DNA of 64,000 nucleotides, from contig NZ_JXCA02000001.1 in assembly GCF_000828085.3 (NCBI RefSeq), positions 844,742-908,741 on the forward strand, given 5' to 3'. Under the pieces are notes generated by a model. That model made no database searches and had not been told where the DNA came from. It worked only from the letters and a program-made list of their open reading frames with translations. The translations under genes and the position numbers were made by a program. Source of the stretch: Scytonema tolypothrichoides VB-61278. GTDB lineage: Bacteria > Cyanobacteriota > Cyanobacteriia > Cyanobacteriales > Nostocaceae. Positions 17,847 through 27,692 of this stretch are shown in pieces (positions within the stretch are counted from its first letter, which is position 1; each line of letters opens with the position of its first letter).

Positions 17847-18644
17847 TTACACAATAAAGCAAAGTGCGCGTATCACCTCAAACCAATTATCTGTCTCCAA
17901 AAGAACTGATTGTTCGCCTTGTAGTTTTGCTCCCGGATAAAAGGAATTTTCGTAAGCATCGGGTGGATGGTTGTATTCCACTTCAAGCTTAAAATTCTCA
18001 GATAAGGGTTTCACCCCAATTTGATCTTGATTCTGCAATGCCCTTTCTACACCTGCTTGAATTTGCTTAACAGCTTCCTCAGGATGAATCGTCCATACAG
18101 ACTCACCAATTCCCTTCTTGGTAGCCACTGTTTCGATGTTTGTGTCATAAACTTTTACAGCTTCACACACAGCAGAATCTCCAGACACAAAGACGACAGG
18201 AACTTTTTCATACGCTGCAGTCATTGCTACTAAATGGAACTCGGCTATGGGTTGATCATTGAGCAGAATACAGTTTAATTCTTCACTCAAAGTATGCGCC
18301 AGAGGATTCTTTCCAGATCCAGATCGTGAGTGGTAGCCAATCAAAACTAATGCACTAAAGCTGCTATTTAACTCTTGAACCATGCTGTAAGGATGACCAC
18401 TCCATCCTCTAATAAGTTGTGCTGGTAATGGTAATTGATAGGGATCAAGATTTCTACCTGTGTCATGGGCATCCTTAACAATAATCTCAGTTGCACCAGC
18501 AGCTGTTGCTCCTTCACATGCTGCAATGACTTCACGAGTCATCTGCTCTTGAAAGATATCGTATTCTTGTTTACCCAACGTCGCTTCATCCCAGTGACTG
18601 ATTCCAGCTATTCCTTCGATGTCTGCGCTGATATAGATTTTCAT
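17847..18644 (-). CDS. M55-family D-aminopeptidase (DppA-like)
   Basis: A 265-residue zinc peptidase. Metal-ligand motifs typical of DppA are intact: SADIEG (Asp8, Glu10), KDAHDTG, GYHSRSG and LSEELN. DppA enzymes cut N-terminal D-amino acids such as D-Ala from short peptides. It has no signal peptide, so it acts in the cytoplasm. It is downstream of, and codirectional with, the Pls-like peptide synthetase but separated by about 290 bp that includes the 160-bp hairpin repeat. A role on the NRPS product is possible but unproven. Confidence 0.88.
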   Translation of the reverse strand: MKIYISADIEGIAGISHWDEATLGKQEYDIFQEQMTREVIAACEGATAAGATEIIVKDAHDTGRNLDPYQLPLPAQLIRGWSGHPYSMVQELNSSFSALVLIGYHSRSGSGKNPLAHTLSEELNCILLNDQPIAEFHLVAMTAAYEKVPVVFVSGDSAVCEAVKVYDTNIETVATKKGIGESVWTIHPEEAVKQIQAGVERALQNQDQIGVKPLSENFKLEVEYNHPPDAYENSFYPGAKLQGEQSVLLETDNWFEVIRALCFIV

Positions 18645-18763
18645 AGAGTATCTTAATTGCCATCTTAATTAATTGTTGTCTACTCTCAAGAAACATAGCG
18701 AACAGGGAACAGGGAAACAGTGTTTCTTTCATTCGTAGCGGGTTGCAATGCCACCCGTTATCA

Positions 18764-18923
18764 ATGAAACAAACACCTTTTTCCGTTACACCCCTACCGG
18801 GGGAATGACTGGGAAAATGAGCCAGCCCTATTACTTCGAGTACGCGTCTTGTCTCACCGATCAATAAAACAAGGGCTGGCTCATTTTCTTGTCCCAATGC
18901 GACACCCTTACACCCTTACACCC
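18764..18923 (-). repeat. 160-bp hairpin repeat, copy B
   Basis: Inverted copy of the element at 7471-7630. The 76-base hairpin with 17-base arms is at 18813-18888. It lies about 10 bp from the 3' end of the Pls-like NRPS gene, where it could act as its terminator. Two differences from copy A were seen, both near the outer end. Confidence 0.85.
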
Positions 18924-18932
18924 CTACACCCT

Positions 18933-21900
18933 CTACTCAGCAATCCGGGCAGGAGAACCCACCCAAGAGGAACTAGCAGGTAAGGATTCGCCTTTCATCA
19001 GCATGGACAGGTTGCCTAGGCTGGAATCGGGTTCCATGACTGTGTCGTAGAGAACGATCGCACCACTGCCTACCGAACAGCGATCGCCAATAGTCACAGT
19101 TGATATCTTCATCACACGGTCTTCAAACAGGTGTGTTTGCAAACCACAATTACTATTCAGTGCCACATTATTACCAACCTCAATTGTGTCAAATTCGGTG
19201 ATATCGGTGGTATCAGTATAAACTTGTCTGCCAATTTTGCAGCCCATTAAGCGAAGATACCAGTTAATAAAGGGAGTGCCTCGCAGCATATCCACCAGTA
19301 AGGGAACTGCCAGGGTTTCATGGATACAGGTAACGAGTTCCGAGCGAAACACGAAGTTCGACCACAGAGGACGTTCTGTCGATTTATACCGACCGATGAT
19401 CAGCCATTTAGCAATGATGGTGATTGCCGTGGCTACTAGTCCGAAACCGAGATACAGGAACGGTAACATGAGTATCAATACCGATTCATCCCAATTTTCG
19501 TTCAGCATAATCATTGTATCAATAAGTACTGAACTTAGGATGACGATGCAGGTAAGAGAGAACAGCACGCGAACTGTCTCAAAGCCGATGCGTTGCACCA
19601 CCAGACTTAAGGTTGGCTTGTAAGTCGATTCCACTGAAAAACCCTGGACAACTTGCCGTTGTGGTAGGTTAATCGCTGGGGAACCGAACCAGGAGGTATC
19701 GGGTTTAGCAACTAAGGTTTTATCGGCGGGAGGAACAGACATACAGCCAATGAGGGTATCATCGCCAATACTCACGCCTGCTGGGAGTAAGGCACTGTTA
19801 CCAATGAAGGCACGCTTACCAATTCGTGTCGATTCCAAATACATTCGTCCACGTTCAACTCTGGGTACACCCATAATCACACCATCTGCAATAAAACTTT
19901 CATCGTCGATTGTGACTAAATCGGGAACCACAGAGGATGGTGTAGAGATTTCTGTCCGCCATCCTAGCTTTGCTCCTAGCAGGCGATACCAAGGTAGCAG
20001 ATACAGTGTGGCGTAAAGCGGACGAATAATATCGAGGCTTAATGCCATCAGCTTATCAACGTACCACAATCTTACGTAATGATGACTGTCTAGACGACAT
20101 GATCCCGGTTTGACACGTCCAACGATTAACCACTTGAGTGCGGCAATTTGTAGTCCCATCAAGATGACAAACGATAAGGCAATTAAAGGTGAAAACAGCA
20201 GCCAATGTTGCTCATCACTGATGGAGTACATTTGCTCGACTCCAGGAAGAATTGGCAGAAGTTCCAAAATTGGTAGCGTTAGCAGTAAAATTGCCTGGAG
20301 AGTGCCAAAATAAATTCGTCGCAGTCGCGCAGGACGAGATACCATTTTGCTTTCGTTGATTCCGACTTTAGCAGCAGGAGAACCAGCCCAAACTTCCCTT
20401 GCTGGAATTTGTTGCAGCGGTGGCAGCATTGATAAATCTTCCAGACTGGCATTTTTTTCCATGATCGTGTTTGCGCTTAGTACAGCACTAGCACCGACAA
20501 AACAAGAATTGCCAATCTTAATCGAACCAATTTCCAGCCAACCCTGTTCTACCGTAGCATTTAGCAATCGTGCTTCGTAGCCAAGGCTACTATCTGCACC
20601 GATACTTACCAAGTCGGGAACATCGATATTGACCGAACTCAGGTAAACATTGGTTCCAATTTTAGCTCCCAACAGTCGGTAGTAGATGTTAAGCAAGGGA
20701 GTACCACTCAAGAAGTGATGTGGTGTAATCGATAGCAAGTTCTTGACAAACCACCAGCGCAAATAAAAACTCCCCCAAAGTGGATACTTTCCTGGTTTCA
20801 CCCGTCCCAAAAGTAACCATTTCGCAACAATCGAGAACCCAAGCATCAAGGGAATGATTCCTGCCAAAGCAGCTATGGACAAGAAAGCGGACTCAAAATT
20901 GCTGGCGTCGTTCTCCTGCGTCCAACTGTACGTCAGATAAGGTAGCAACCACTGTAAGGCAAAGCAAAATAGAATGACTATTAGTCCTAATGCCTGAACG
21001 GTTACGCCCCTCAGGTAGCGTCTGTTACTCGTATGATGGAAGGGGAGAGTGGCAGCTGGAAGGTTTGGTAAAGCTGTTGGTTGCGTCAGCCTAGCAGCTA
21101 ATCCAGCAATGGTAGGGCATTGATAGACATCAAGCATGGAGACGTGACTAAACTCAGGTTGGTCTCGCAATTGAGACACCAAGCTGGCAGCCAAAAGTGA
21201 GTGTCCTCCCAAGTCGAGGAAGAAGTTGTCGTTTATAGAAATTTGGGCGTGGGGAAAGAGGTTTTGCCAGATGTTGGCGATCGCCGACTCCTCTTTTGAT
21301 AAGCTAACAGGCAGCGCAAGCTGATCACTGTGATGCTGACGTTGCATCCTTTGGGTTGGTGCAGGTAGCTTTGATCGATCTGCCTTACCGTTGGGTAGTG
21401 TCGGAATCGTATCCAAAATTTCGATGAAAGCTGGCACCATGTAACTAGGTAAGCGGTGCCTTAATACCGTATGCAAACGATTTTTCAGTTCTTCAGAATC
21501 GGCAACAGGAACACGCAGTGTGATGTAGGCGACCAATTCCTGGACGTCTGTATTAATAGACACCAGCGAGACAATAGCGTTTTCAACATCTGGGGTTTCC
21601 AGCAAAACTGTCTCAATTTCTGTCAACTCAATGCGGTAACCCCTGATTTTGACTTGAGTGTCAATGCGTCCTAAATATTCAATCTCACCGTTGGGTGTGA
21701 CTCGTCCTAAATCACCCGTCCGATACAACCTTGCTTGAGGATCGTTCTGCTCAAACGGATCGCAGACAAACTTGGCGGCGGTTTGTTCCGGCAAGTTGAC
21801 ATAACCTTGTGCAACACCAATACCGCCAATGCAGATTTCCCCTGCTTCCCCGAAAGGAACTGGATGCAACTGCTCATCCAGAATATAGACGCTATAAGTG

Positions 21901-22925
21901 GGTAGGGGTTTACCGATTGTCACTGGCTGATCAGGAACTAGTTCTGTCCAGAGTGCAGTGACTGTTGTCTCAGTCGGTCCATAGGTGTTGAGCATCCGTC
22001 GGTCTGGTTGACTCCAGCGTTCTACCAGATATTGGGGACAGGCTTCACCGCCAACTATCAAAGTCCGCAGTGAAGGCACATCACGATCAATAGTTGCCAA
22101 CAGTGTGGGTACACAATACATCACCGTTATCGCGTGCTCAATGAGAAAATCGGTGAGTTCAGAACCAAGTCGTCGGTAATTGGTTGGACCAGCCACTAGC
22201 GTTGCACCGACGATAAAGGTAGGCCAAATTTCCTCAATCGAGAAATCAAAGGCAATAACCATACCTTGATAAACGCGATCGCCGCAAGTCACACCATAAA
22301 TTGGTGTGCAAACCGTGAGAAAATTACAGATGCTGGAATGATTGACTGCAACACCCTTGGGGCGACCTGTTGAGCCTGATGTGTAGATGATGTAGCAAAG
22401 TGCGTCAACAGAGTCCGCAATTGCAATACGGTTTGGTGGTTGAATGGCGATCGCTGCACCTACAGCATCAAGCAACAAGACTTCACAGCACACTCCGGCA
22501 GTTATGTCAACAAACTGACTGGTTGTGACCAACAGATTGAGGGAGGCATTTTCAGCAATGAAGGCAATCCTGTCTTGGGGGAAAGATGGATCAAGCGGCA
22601 CAAAGGCAGCGCCACACTTTAGTATCGCCAGTAGTGTCACATAAGTGTTAACCGAGCGTTCGAGCAAAATACCAACTCTGTTCCCTGAACTGATACCTCT
22701 ACGCAAAAGGTGATGAGCTAACTGATTCGCTCGTACGTCAAGTTCAGCGTAATTTAGACGTTCTATATCGCAGATGAGAGCAAGAGCATCGGGATCGGTA
22801 TCACATTGTCTTTCAAAAAAGTAGTGAAGACGTTGTGGCGGTATTTCTAGCTGATAAAATGGAGCATTTATAGAATCAATTGTTTTGGAATCGTGTTGCG
22901 TGTTACTACAATATTGATTTTTCAT
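18933..22925 (-). CDS. Pls/PosA-type non-ribosomal peptide synthetase (A-PCP-membrane/LbH x3)
   Basis: A 1330-residue single-module NRPS. Residues ~35-525 are an adenylation domain (IIYTSGSTGRPKGVAVNHSS, NTYGPTETT, LYRTGDLGR, catalytic Lys514 in LPNGKADRSKL). Residues ~545-612 are a carrier domain with the phosphopantetheine Ser576 in DLGGHSLLA. There is no condensation or thioesterase domain. Instead come three units, each a two-helix membrane segment (~641-706, 873-935, 1113-1178) followed by a hexapeptide-repeat left-handed-helix domain ending in W(A/F/V)GSPA. Six membrane helices and three C domains are the layout of epsilon-poly-lysine synthetase. The binding-pocket code read by eye is D-F-E-Y-I-G-T-V-T-K, close to Lys-activating codes. 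The membrane-bound homopolymer maker is an inference from architecture. Confidence 0.9.
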   Translation of the reverse strand: MKNQYCSNTQHDSKTIDSINAPFYQLEIPPQRLHYFFERQCDTDPDALALICDIERLNYAELDVRANQLAHHLLRRGISSGNRVGILLERSVNTYVTLLAILKCGAAFVPLDPSFPQDRIAFIAENASLNLLVTTSQFVDITAGVCCEVLLLDAVGAAIAIQPPNRIAIADSVDALCYIIYTSGSTGRPKGVAVNHSSICNFLTVCTPIYGVTCGDRVYQGMVIAFDFSIEEIWPTFIVGATLVAGPTNYRRLGSELTDFLIEHAITVMYCVPTLLATIDRDVPSLRTLIVGGEACPQYLVERWSQPDRRMLNTYGPTETTVTALWTELVPDQPVTIGKPLPTYSVYILDEQLHPVPFGEAGEICIGGIGVAQGYVNLPEQTAAKFVCDPFEQNDPQARLYRTGDLGRVTPNGEIEYLGRIDTQVKIRGYRIELTEIETVLLETPDVENAIVSLVSINTDVQELVAYITLRVPVADSEELKNRLHTVLRHRLPSYMVPAFIEILDTIPTLPNGKADRSKLPAPTQRMQRQHHSDQLALPVSLSKEESAIANIWQNLFPHAQISINDNFFLDLGGHSLLAASLVSQLRDQPEFSHVSMLDVYQCPTIAGLAARLTQPTALPNLPAATLPFHHTSNRRYLRGVTVQALGLIVILFCFALQWLLPYLTYSWTQENDASNFESAFLSIAALAGIIPLMLGFSIVAKWLLLGRVKPGKYPLWGSFYLRWWFVKNLLSITPHHFLSGTPLLNIYYRLLGAKIGTNVYLSSVNIDVPDLVSIGADSSLGYEARLLNATVEQGWLEIGSIKIGNSCFVGASAVLSANTIMEKNASLEDLSMLPPLQQIPAREVWAGSPAAKVGINESKMVSRPARLRRIYFGTLQAILLLTLPILELLPILPGVEQMYSISDEQHWLLFSPLIALSFVILMGLQIAALKWLIVGRVKPGSCRLDSHHYVRLWYVDKLMALSLDIIRPLYATLYLLPWYRLLGAKLGWRTEISTPSSVVPDLVTIDDESFIADGVIMGVPRVERGRMYLESTRIGKRAFIGNSALLPAGVSIGDDTLIGCMSVPPADKTLVAKPDTSWFGSPAINLPQRQVVQGFSVESTYKPTLSLVVQRIGFETVRVLFSLTCIVILSSVLIDTMIMLNENWDESVLILMLPFLYLGFGLVATAITIIAKWLIIGRYKSTERPLWSNFVFRSELVTCIHETLAVPLLVDMLRGTPFINWYLRLMGCKIGRQVYTDTTDITEFDTIEVGNNVALNSNCGLQTHLFEDRVMKISTVTIGDRCSVGSGAIVLYDTVMEPDSSLGNLSMLMKGESLPASSSWVGSPARIAE

Positions 22926-23671
22926 GAAACATCTTTGGAAAATTGCTAATTTGATTTGAAATCAAGTATTTGTAGGTAGCTATTTGTAGGCAGCACCAAA
23001 AAGCCAGATGCGCTCAAACTGCTTGCTATCTTATCTTTAGAAAGATATTGCAATAGATACAGCCTGACTTAATAGGATATGAACATCATCCTCTTCTTCT
23101 CTTTCTTTTCTTTGCGTCCTTTGCGCCTTTGCGGTACCCTGCGGGAAGCCGCTCCGCGTCTACGTTTTTTTTGTTCACGACTTATCTAGGATTGCTGTAG
23201 CAATGTGTAGGAAAAAACAACTTACATACACTACTTCAGAAGTTTAATGGTTTTGTGTGGCGAGAGAATGGCAAAAAAATGGCAATTTTGTGACAAGAAA
23301 AACACAGTACTAATACTCACTTGCAGAGAATGACAACTTGTTATAGACATCCATCAGTATCTGTCTACGCCAACCTACAATTTTCTTAACTGAACCGTAT
23401 TGAGTTAGAAGGAAATAGAACACGAGGAGATAGGAAGTCTTGTTCAAAAGGGGTGTAGGGGACGGGTTGGATGGGGTTTTAGACCCCAACCACACGATCA
23501 CGCTCAAATTCACGCATTATAAATTCACGCATTCGCTCATTAAGAATTCTTTTTTTGATAGCGCAGCGTGCCCTTCGGGCATACTTTGAATGAGCGAACT
23601 TTGAATTGTTTTATGGTGGGGTTTTAGACCCAAATCTGGGAGGGGTAAGGGATCAATGAGAAAATTCTCCG
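22926..23671. other. Long gene-free region with dispersed repeats
   Basis: About 745 bp upstream of the NRPS gene and downstream of the histidine kinase. It holds the dispersed repeat CTTTGCGTCCTTTGCGCC with a palindrome GGTACCCTGCGGGAAGCCGC, two copies of AAATTCACGCATT, two copies of GGGGTTTTAGACCC, and the palindrome GTGCCCTTCGGGCATAC. A 67-codon minus-strand open frame across it looks non-coding. No RNA gene was recognised. Confidence 0.7.
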
Positions 23672-26600
23672 TTACACCCTTACACCCTCGTCGCGAAGCG
23701 GGGATAATATGGTGTTAATAACGATCGCAAGCACAGCATCTGGATCAATTGGTTTAGCAATGTGATGTTGAAAGCCTGCAGCGATCGCTCGCTGTTGATC
23801 AACTTCTCCGGCATAAGCAGTCAGGGCGATCGCCGGAACTTGTCCACCTTGTTCAACCGGAAGGGCACGAATTTGACGCATCAGCATGTAGCCATCCATC
23901 TCTGGCATTCCAATATCGCTGAGGATGATATCGGGAATTGATTGGGAAAAAGCTTCGAGTGCATCAATCCCAGATGCAACGGTTGTAACGATCGCATTTG
24001 CTTGCTCTAAAACAAAAGCGATGAACTGCCGTGAATCAGCCTCATCATCAACTACTAAAATGCGAATGCCGCCCAAGTCGCTTGTATTAGGTAATGATTG
24101 CTGTGGAGTTGGTAGTTCATTTGACTGGGAAGCAAGCGGAATTTGGACAGTAAAGGTGGCTCCTTGCCCTTCACCGGGGCTGTCTACTGTGACAGTTCCA
24201 CCGTGCATCTCAACAATTTGCCGCACAATCGCCAATCCTAACCCCAGCCCGCCAAACTTGCGCGTTGTTGCTGCATCTTCTTGCCGGAAATGCTCAAACA
24301 CATACGGCAGAAAGTCGGAACGAATTCCTTTTCCTGTGTCTTTGACTTGGATTTGGGCGTTGCTTCCCACTTGGGCTAACTCAACGGCAATTTGTCCGCC
24401 TGAAGGAGTAAATTTCACTGCATTGGTTAAGAGATTCCACACCACTTGCTGCAATCGTCCGGCATCCCCGTTGACTGTGCCGACTGCGTCCGGGATGGTT
24501 GTTTGAATGTGCAGCGATTTTGCTTCTGCGGCTAATCGAACCGTTTCGAGGGCGGCACAAATCACCGTGCCCAGATCAACAGGTGTTACCGTCAAGCTCA
24601 ACTTGCCGCGCAGAATTCGGGAGATGTCGAGGAGGTCGTCAATCAGCTGCACCTGCAATTTGGCGTTGCTATTAATTGTAGCAAGGGCGTGAGCGGTTTT
24701 TGCAGCGTCGAGTTTACCCTGTTGGAGAAGTTTTGACCATCCCAGAATTGGATTCAGCGGTGTGCGTAACTCGTGGGAGAGGACTGCCAAAAATTCGTCT
24801 TTGATACGGTTTGCTCGTTCAGCTTCTGCCCTTGCTTGTTGTTCTTGAGCAAGGATATGATCTCGTTCTATGTCAAATTGAATGCGATCAGTTATATCCC
24901 GTGAAATACCCAGAAGTCGTTCTGGCTGTCCGGTGGAATCTAGAATCGGCGAAACGATCACTTCCCACCATTTCGGAGTTCCATTGGCAGTAGGACAGTA
25001 ACCTTGAAATCGACCGACTCCGCCTGATAAGGCTGCTGCGATCGCTACTTGTGCAGCTTGTCGGTCTTCACCTTGCCAAAATTGTATCCAATCGCTGTTA
25101 ATATAACAATTCAAATCACAAATGTTTAGTAAACGCTGCCCACCTGGATTTATGTAAAGTATCTTCCCATCTAAGTCCAATACCTTGATACACTCGTAGC
25201 TGCTCTCCAAAATTTGCCGATTCAATTCTTCGCTTTCACGCAGTGACGCTTCTGCTTGCTTGCGTTTGGTTATGTCAACCACCACTCCTAGTAATCGGGA
25301 CGGGATGTTGTGCGCATCTCGGTAAACGCTACCCTTCGCCCAAATCCAACTAAGTTGTCCATCCAAGCGGATAATTCTGCATTCAAAATCCCAATCTGCC
25401 CAAGTTAAGAGTGTGTGCTGGAACTTTTGAGCAACAGATGCTCGATCATCCGGGTGAACGTATGTTAAGAAGATTTCGTAGTTCCATTCTGGCAGCAGTG
25501 AGTCAGAACCAAAAATTTGGTCGTGTCTGAGCGATCGCCTCGCAGTGTAAGGTTGAGTCGTCAAATCCAAATCCCACTCCCCAATTTGGGAAGACTCAAG
25601 CACAAACCGTAATCGCGCTTCGCTTTCTCGCAGGGCAGCTTCGGCTTGTTTGCGAGCAGTGATGTCCATTGACATACCCACCATGCGTTCAGGATTACCC
25701 GTCTGGTCGTAAACCGGACGACCCCGTATCAGTGCCCAGTGAATGCTATTATCGTCCCAAAGGGTGCGGTACTCCACATCGTAATCGGTGTGATGAACGA
25801 TTGAGTCTTGTATCGCCGCTTGCACCCAAGCCCGATCCTCTGGATGAATCCGTTCCATCAAAACCTGGTGCGAAAACTCAGCTGAAAGTGGAACACCAAA
25901 GTTCACTTTACATTGGTTAGAGACAGACAAAACGTTTGTCTTGAGATCAAGTTGCCAAGAGCCAAGTTTGCTGGTTTCAACTGCCAGTCTCAGCTGTTGT
26001 TCGCTTTCTTCCAGGGCAACTTCAGTGCGCTTGCGATCACTAATGTCAACTAGCCAGCCATCCCATGCACTTCCATCTGAGGTTTGCTCTGCACTGGATC
26101 GACCGTGAATCCACTTGAGTTGCCCCGACGGGGTGATCACACGTCCCACCCAGTCCCACGGCAGAAAGTGCTTGATCGCATCAGCAACCGATGTTTGAAA
26201 GGAGGCTAAGTCTTCTGGGTGGATCAAGTTCCAAATTGAATTGGCATCTCGAAGCGCAGTTTCTGGTTCTATTTCAAACAAGTCGCGACAGCCAGAATTA
26301 ACGAAGACAAAGCAACCTGAACCATCTACACCAGGGACATATCGATACACCATCCCTGGCATGTTACTGAGCAGGGTTTGAACTCGCTGTTGACTCTCAT
26401 GCAGCAATTTCTCTGTTTGCTGTCGCTCTAATTCTGTCGCAATCCGGACAGCAAAGATTGTTAGGAGTGATTCGGTTAATGCCATCGCCTCTAAGGGTTT
26501 GTTGTCCATCACAATCAGCAACCCGAGTGGAACACCTGTCGAGTCAAACAAGGGAATTGCCGCAAAGCTTTCCACCTGAAATGAAGCCAACAGGGGGGCG

Positions 26601-27397
26601 TCCGGGAATTGTTGTTGCACGTTGCGGGGATAACAGCACAGCTTGCGTTGCTGGATGACTTCTTGGCAAGGGGTGTCGCGCAGCAAATACTTGAAGTTCT
26701 CTGTGATGCGTCCATCTGCACAAACTGCGATCGCTTCAATCGCCTCTGGGTCACGCTTTGCTAACAACCCAATGTAAGTATACTTCACGCCTAACGCCTT
26801 ACTTACATGTTGCACAAGCGAGTAAAGAAACATTTTTCCTACGTTTGCAGTAACACCACTAGAGACGTCGGTCAATGCTGCATTCGTTTGAGCCACTTTC
26901 CGAGCAGACAGCCGTAATTCCAGTTGTGTCATCACTTGACGACTTAAGATGCGTAAGCCATTGATTTGCTCTTCACTCATCTGACGTGGAGTAAAGTCCC
27001 ACACACACAGTGTTCCGATAACATAGCCATCCGAGGTAATCAGGGGAACGCCTGCATAGAAACGGACACCCGGTTGACATACTGCTGGATTTGTGGTATT
27101 TTCCATATCTGGAATAGTTAACGAGTCCCCACTTTGCACAACAGCAGGACAAAATCCCACACTCAACGGTGATTCCGTCATTTGGACTCCAAAGCTCGAC
27201 TTAAACCACTGGCGGTCAGCATCCACAAAGGTAATCAGCGCGACTGGAGTTTGGCAAATCTGAGCTGCTAATTGCGTCAGATCATCAAAGGCAGCTTCCG
27301 GCGGAGTATCCAGGATATCGTACCGATACAGTGCAGCCAAGCGGTTTGTGTCAGTAATGGACAGAGGGAGTTTTGGCAAAGAGTCTTCAGGCAACAT
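23672..27397 (-). CDS. Hybrid sensor histidine kinase / response regulator (GAF-GAF-PASx4-HK-REC)
   Basis: A 1241-residue cytoplasmic signalling protein with no membrane helix. Order: GAF (~30-165), GAF (~185-325), four PAS/PAC modules (~335-460, 465-585, 590-715, 720-840), a coiled linker, HisKA with phospho-His875 in AVLSHELRTPLNPILGW, HATPase_c (NLLTNAVKFTPSGG, GLGLGLAIVRQIVEMHGG), and a C-terminal receiver with LVVDDEADSRQ and the phospho-Asp in IILSDIGMPEMDGYML. The first GAF is the free-standing type that follows LAALYRYDILDTPPE in many cyanobacterial kinases. No bilin-binding Cys motif was obvious. No output domain or partner regulator is adjacent, so the pathway is unknown. Confidence 0.93.
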   Translation of the reverse strand: MLPEDSLPKLPLSITDTNRLAALYRYDILDTPPEAAFDDLTQLAAQICQTPVALITFVDADRQWFKSSFGVQMTESPLSVGFCPAVVQSGDSLTIPDMENTTNPAVCQPGVRFYAGVPLITSDGYVIGTLCVWDFTPRQMSEEQINGLRILSRQVMTQLELRLSARKVAQTNAALTDVSSGVTANVGKMFLYSLVQHVSKALGVKYTYIGLLAKRDPEAIEAIAVCADGRITENFKYLLRDTPCQEVIQQRKLCCYPRNVQQQFPDAPLLASFQVESFAAIPLFDSTGVPLGLLIVMDNKPLEAMALTESLLTIFAVRIATELERQQTEKLLHESQQRVQTLLSNMPGMVYRYVPGVDGSGCFVFVNSGCRDLFEIEPETALRDANSIWNLIHPEDLASFQTSVADAIKHFLPWDWVGRVITPSGQLKWIHGRSSAEQTSDGSAWDGWLVDISDRKRTEVALEESEQQLRLAVETSKLGSWQLDLKTNVLSVSNQCKVNFGVPLSAEFSHQVLMERIHPEDRAWVQAAIQDSIVHHTDYDVEYRTLWDDNSIHWALIRGRPVYDQTGNPERMVGMSMDITARKQAEAALRESEARLRFVLESSQIGEWDLDLTTQPYTARRSLRHDQIFGSDSLLPEWNYEIFLTYVHPDDRASVAQKFQHTLLTWADWDFECRIIRLDGQLSWIWAKGSVYRDAHNIPSRLLGVVVDITKRKQAEASLRESEELNRQILESSYECIKVLDLDGKILYINPGGQRLLNICDLNCYINSDWIQFWQGEDRQAAQVAIAAALSGGVGRFQGYCPTANGTPKWWEVIVSPILDSTGQPERLLGISRDITDRIQFDIERDHILAQEQQARAEAERANRIKDEFLAVLSHELRTPLNPILGWSKLLQQGKLDAAKTAHALATINSNAKLQVQLIDDLLDISRILRGKLSLTVTPVDLGTVICAALETVRLAAEAKSLHIQTTIPDAVGTVNGDAGRLQQVVWNLLTNAVKFTPSGGQIAVELAQVGSNAQIQVKDTGKGIRSDFLPYVFEHFRQEDAATTRKFGGLGLGLAIVRQIVEMHGGTVTVDSPGEGQGATFTVQIPLASQSNELPTPQQSLPNTSDLGGIRILVVDDEADSRQFIAFVLEQANAIVTTVASGIDALEAFSQSIPDIILSDIGMPEMDGYMLMRQIRALPVEQGGQVPAIALTAYAGEVDQQRAIAAGFQHHIAKPIDPDAVLAIVINTILSPLRDEGVRV

Positions 27398-27692
27398 TTA
27401 GTTCTAGGGGAACTCGTGAAAAAGTCAAGATTTGAAAATCGACAACTGGCTGGTGTGAGTCATGATCACAAAAGCTTTCTAATATAATTTTAAGGACAAA
27501 CGAAAAATAGTCGTAGTAACAGTCCAGTAAGGCGACCGTAGAAAAATATTCGTCGGTGACTAAAGATAAAGGTTAACATCTAACACTATCAGTTAAATAA
27601 TATTACAGACTGTTTAGAACAAACTGCTGTGCGACTGCTGCATCATAAAGTAGTAATGACACTTTTTGTTGGACTTCTATATAGGCTAAAAG

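Noticed and set aside
23310-23513. 67-codon minus-strand open frame upstream of the NRPS gene
   Set aside because: Overlaps dispersed repeats (GGGGTTTTAGACCC, AAATTCACGCATT) and shows no protein-like pattern.
27571-27608. Possible cyanobacterial Pho box upstream of the 5'-nucleotidase gene
   Set aside because: GTTAACA and AGTTAAAT do not fit three spaced PyTTAAPyPy(T/A) units on either strand.
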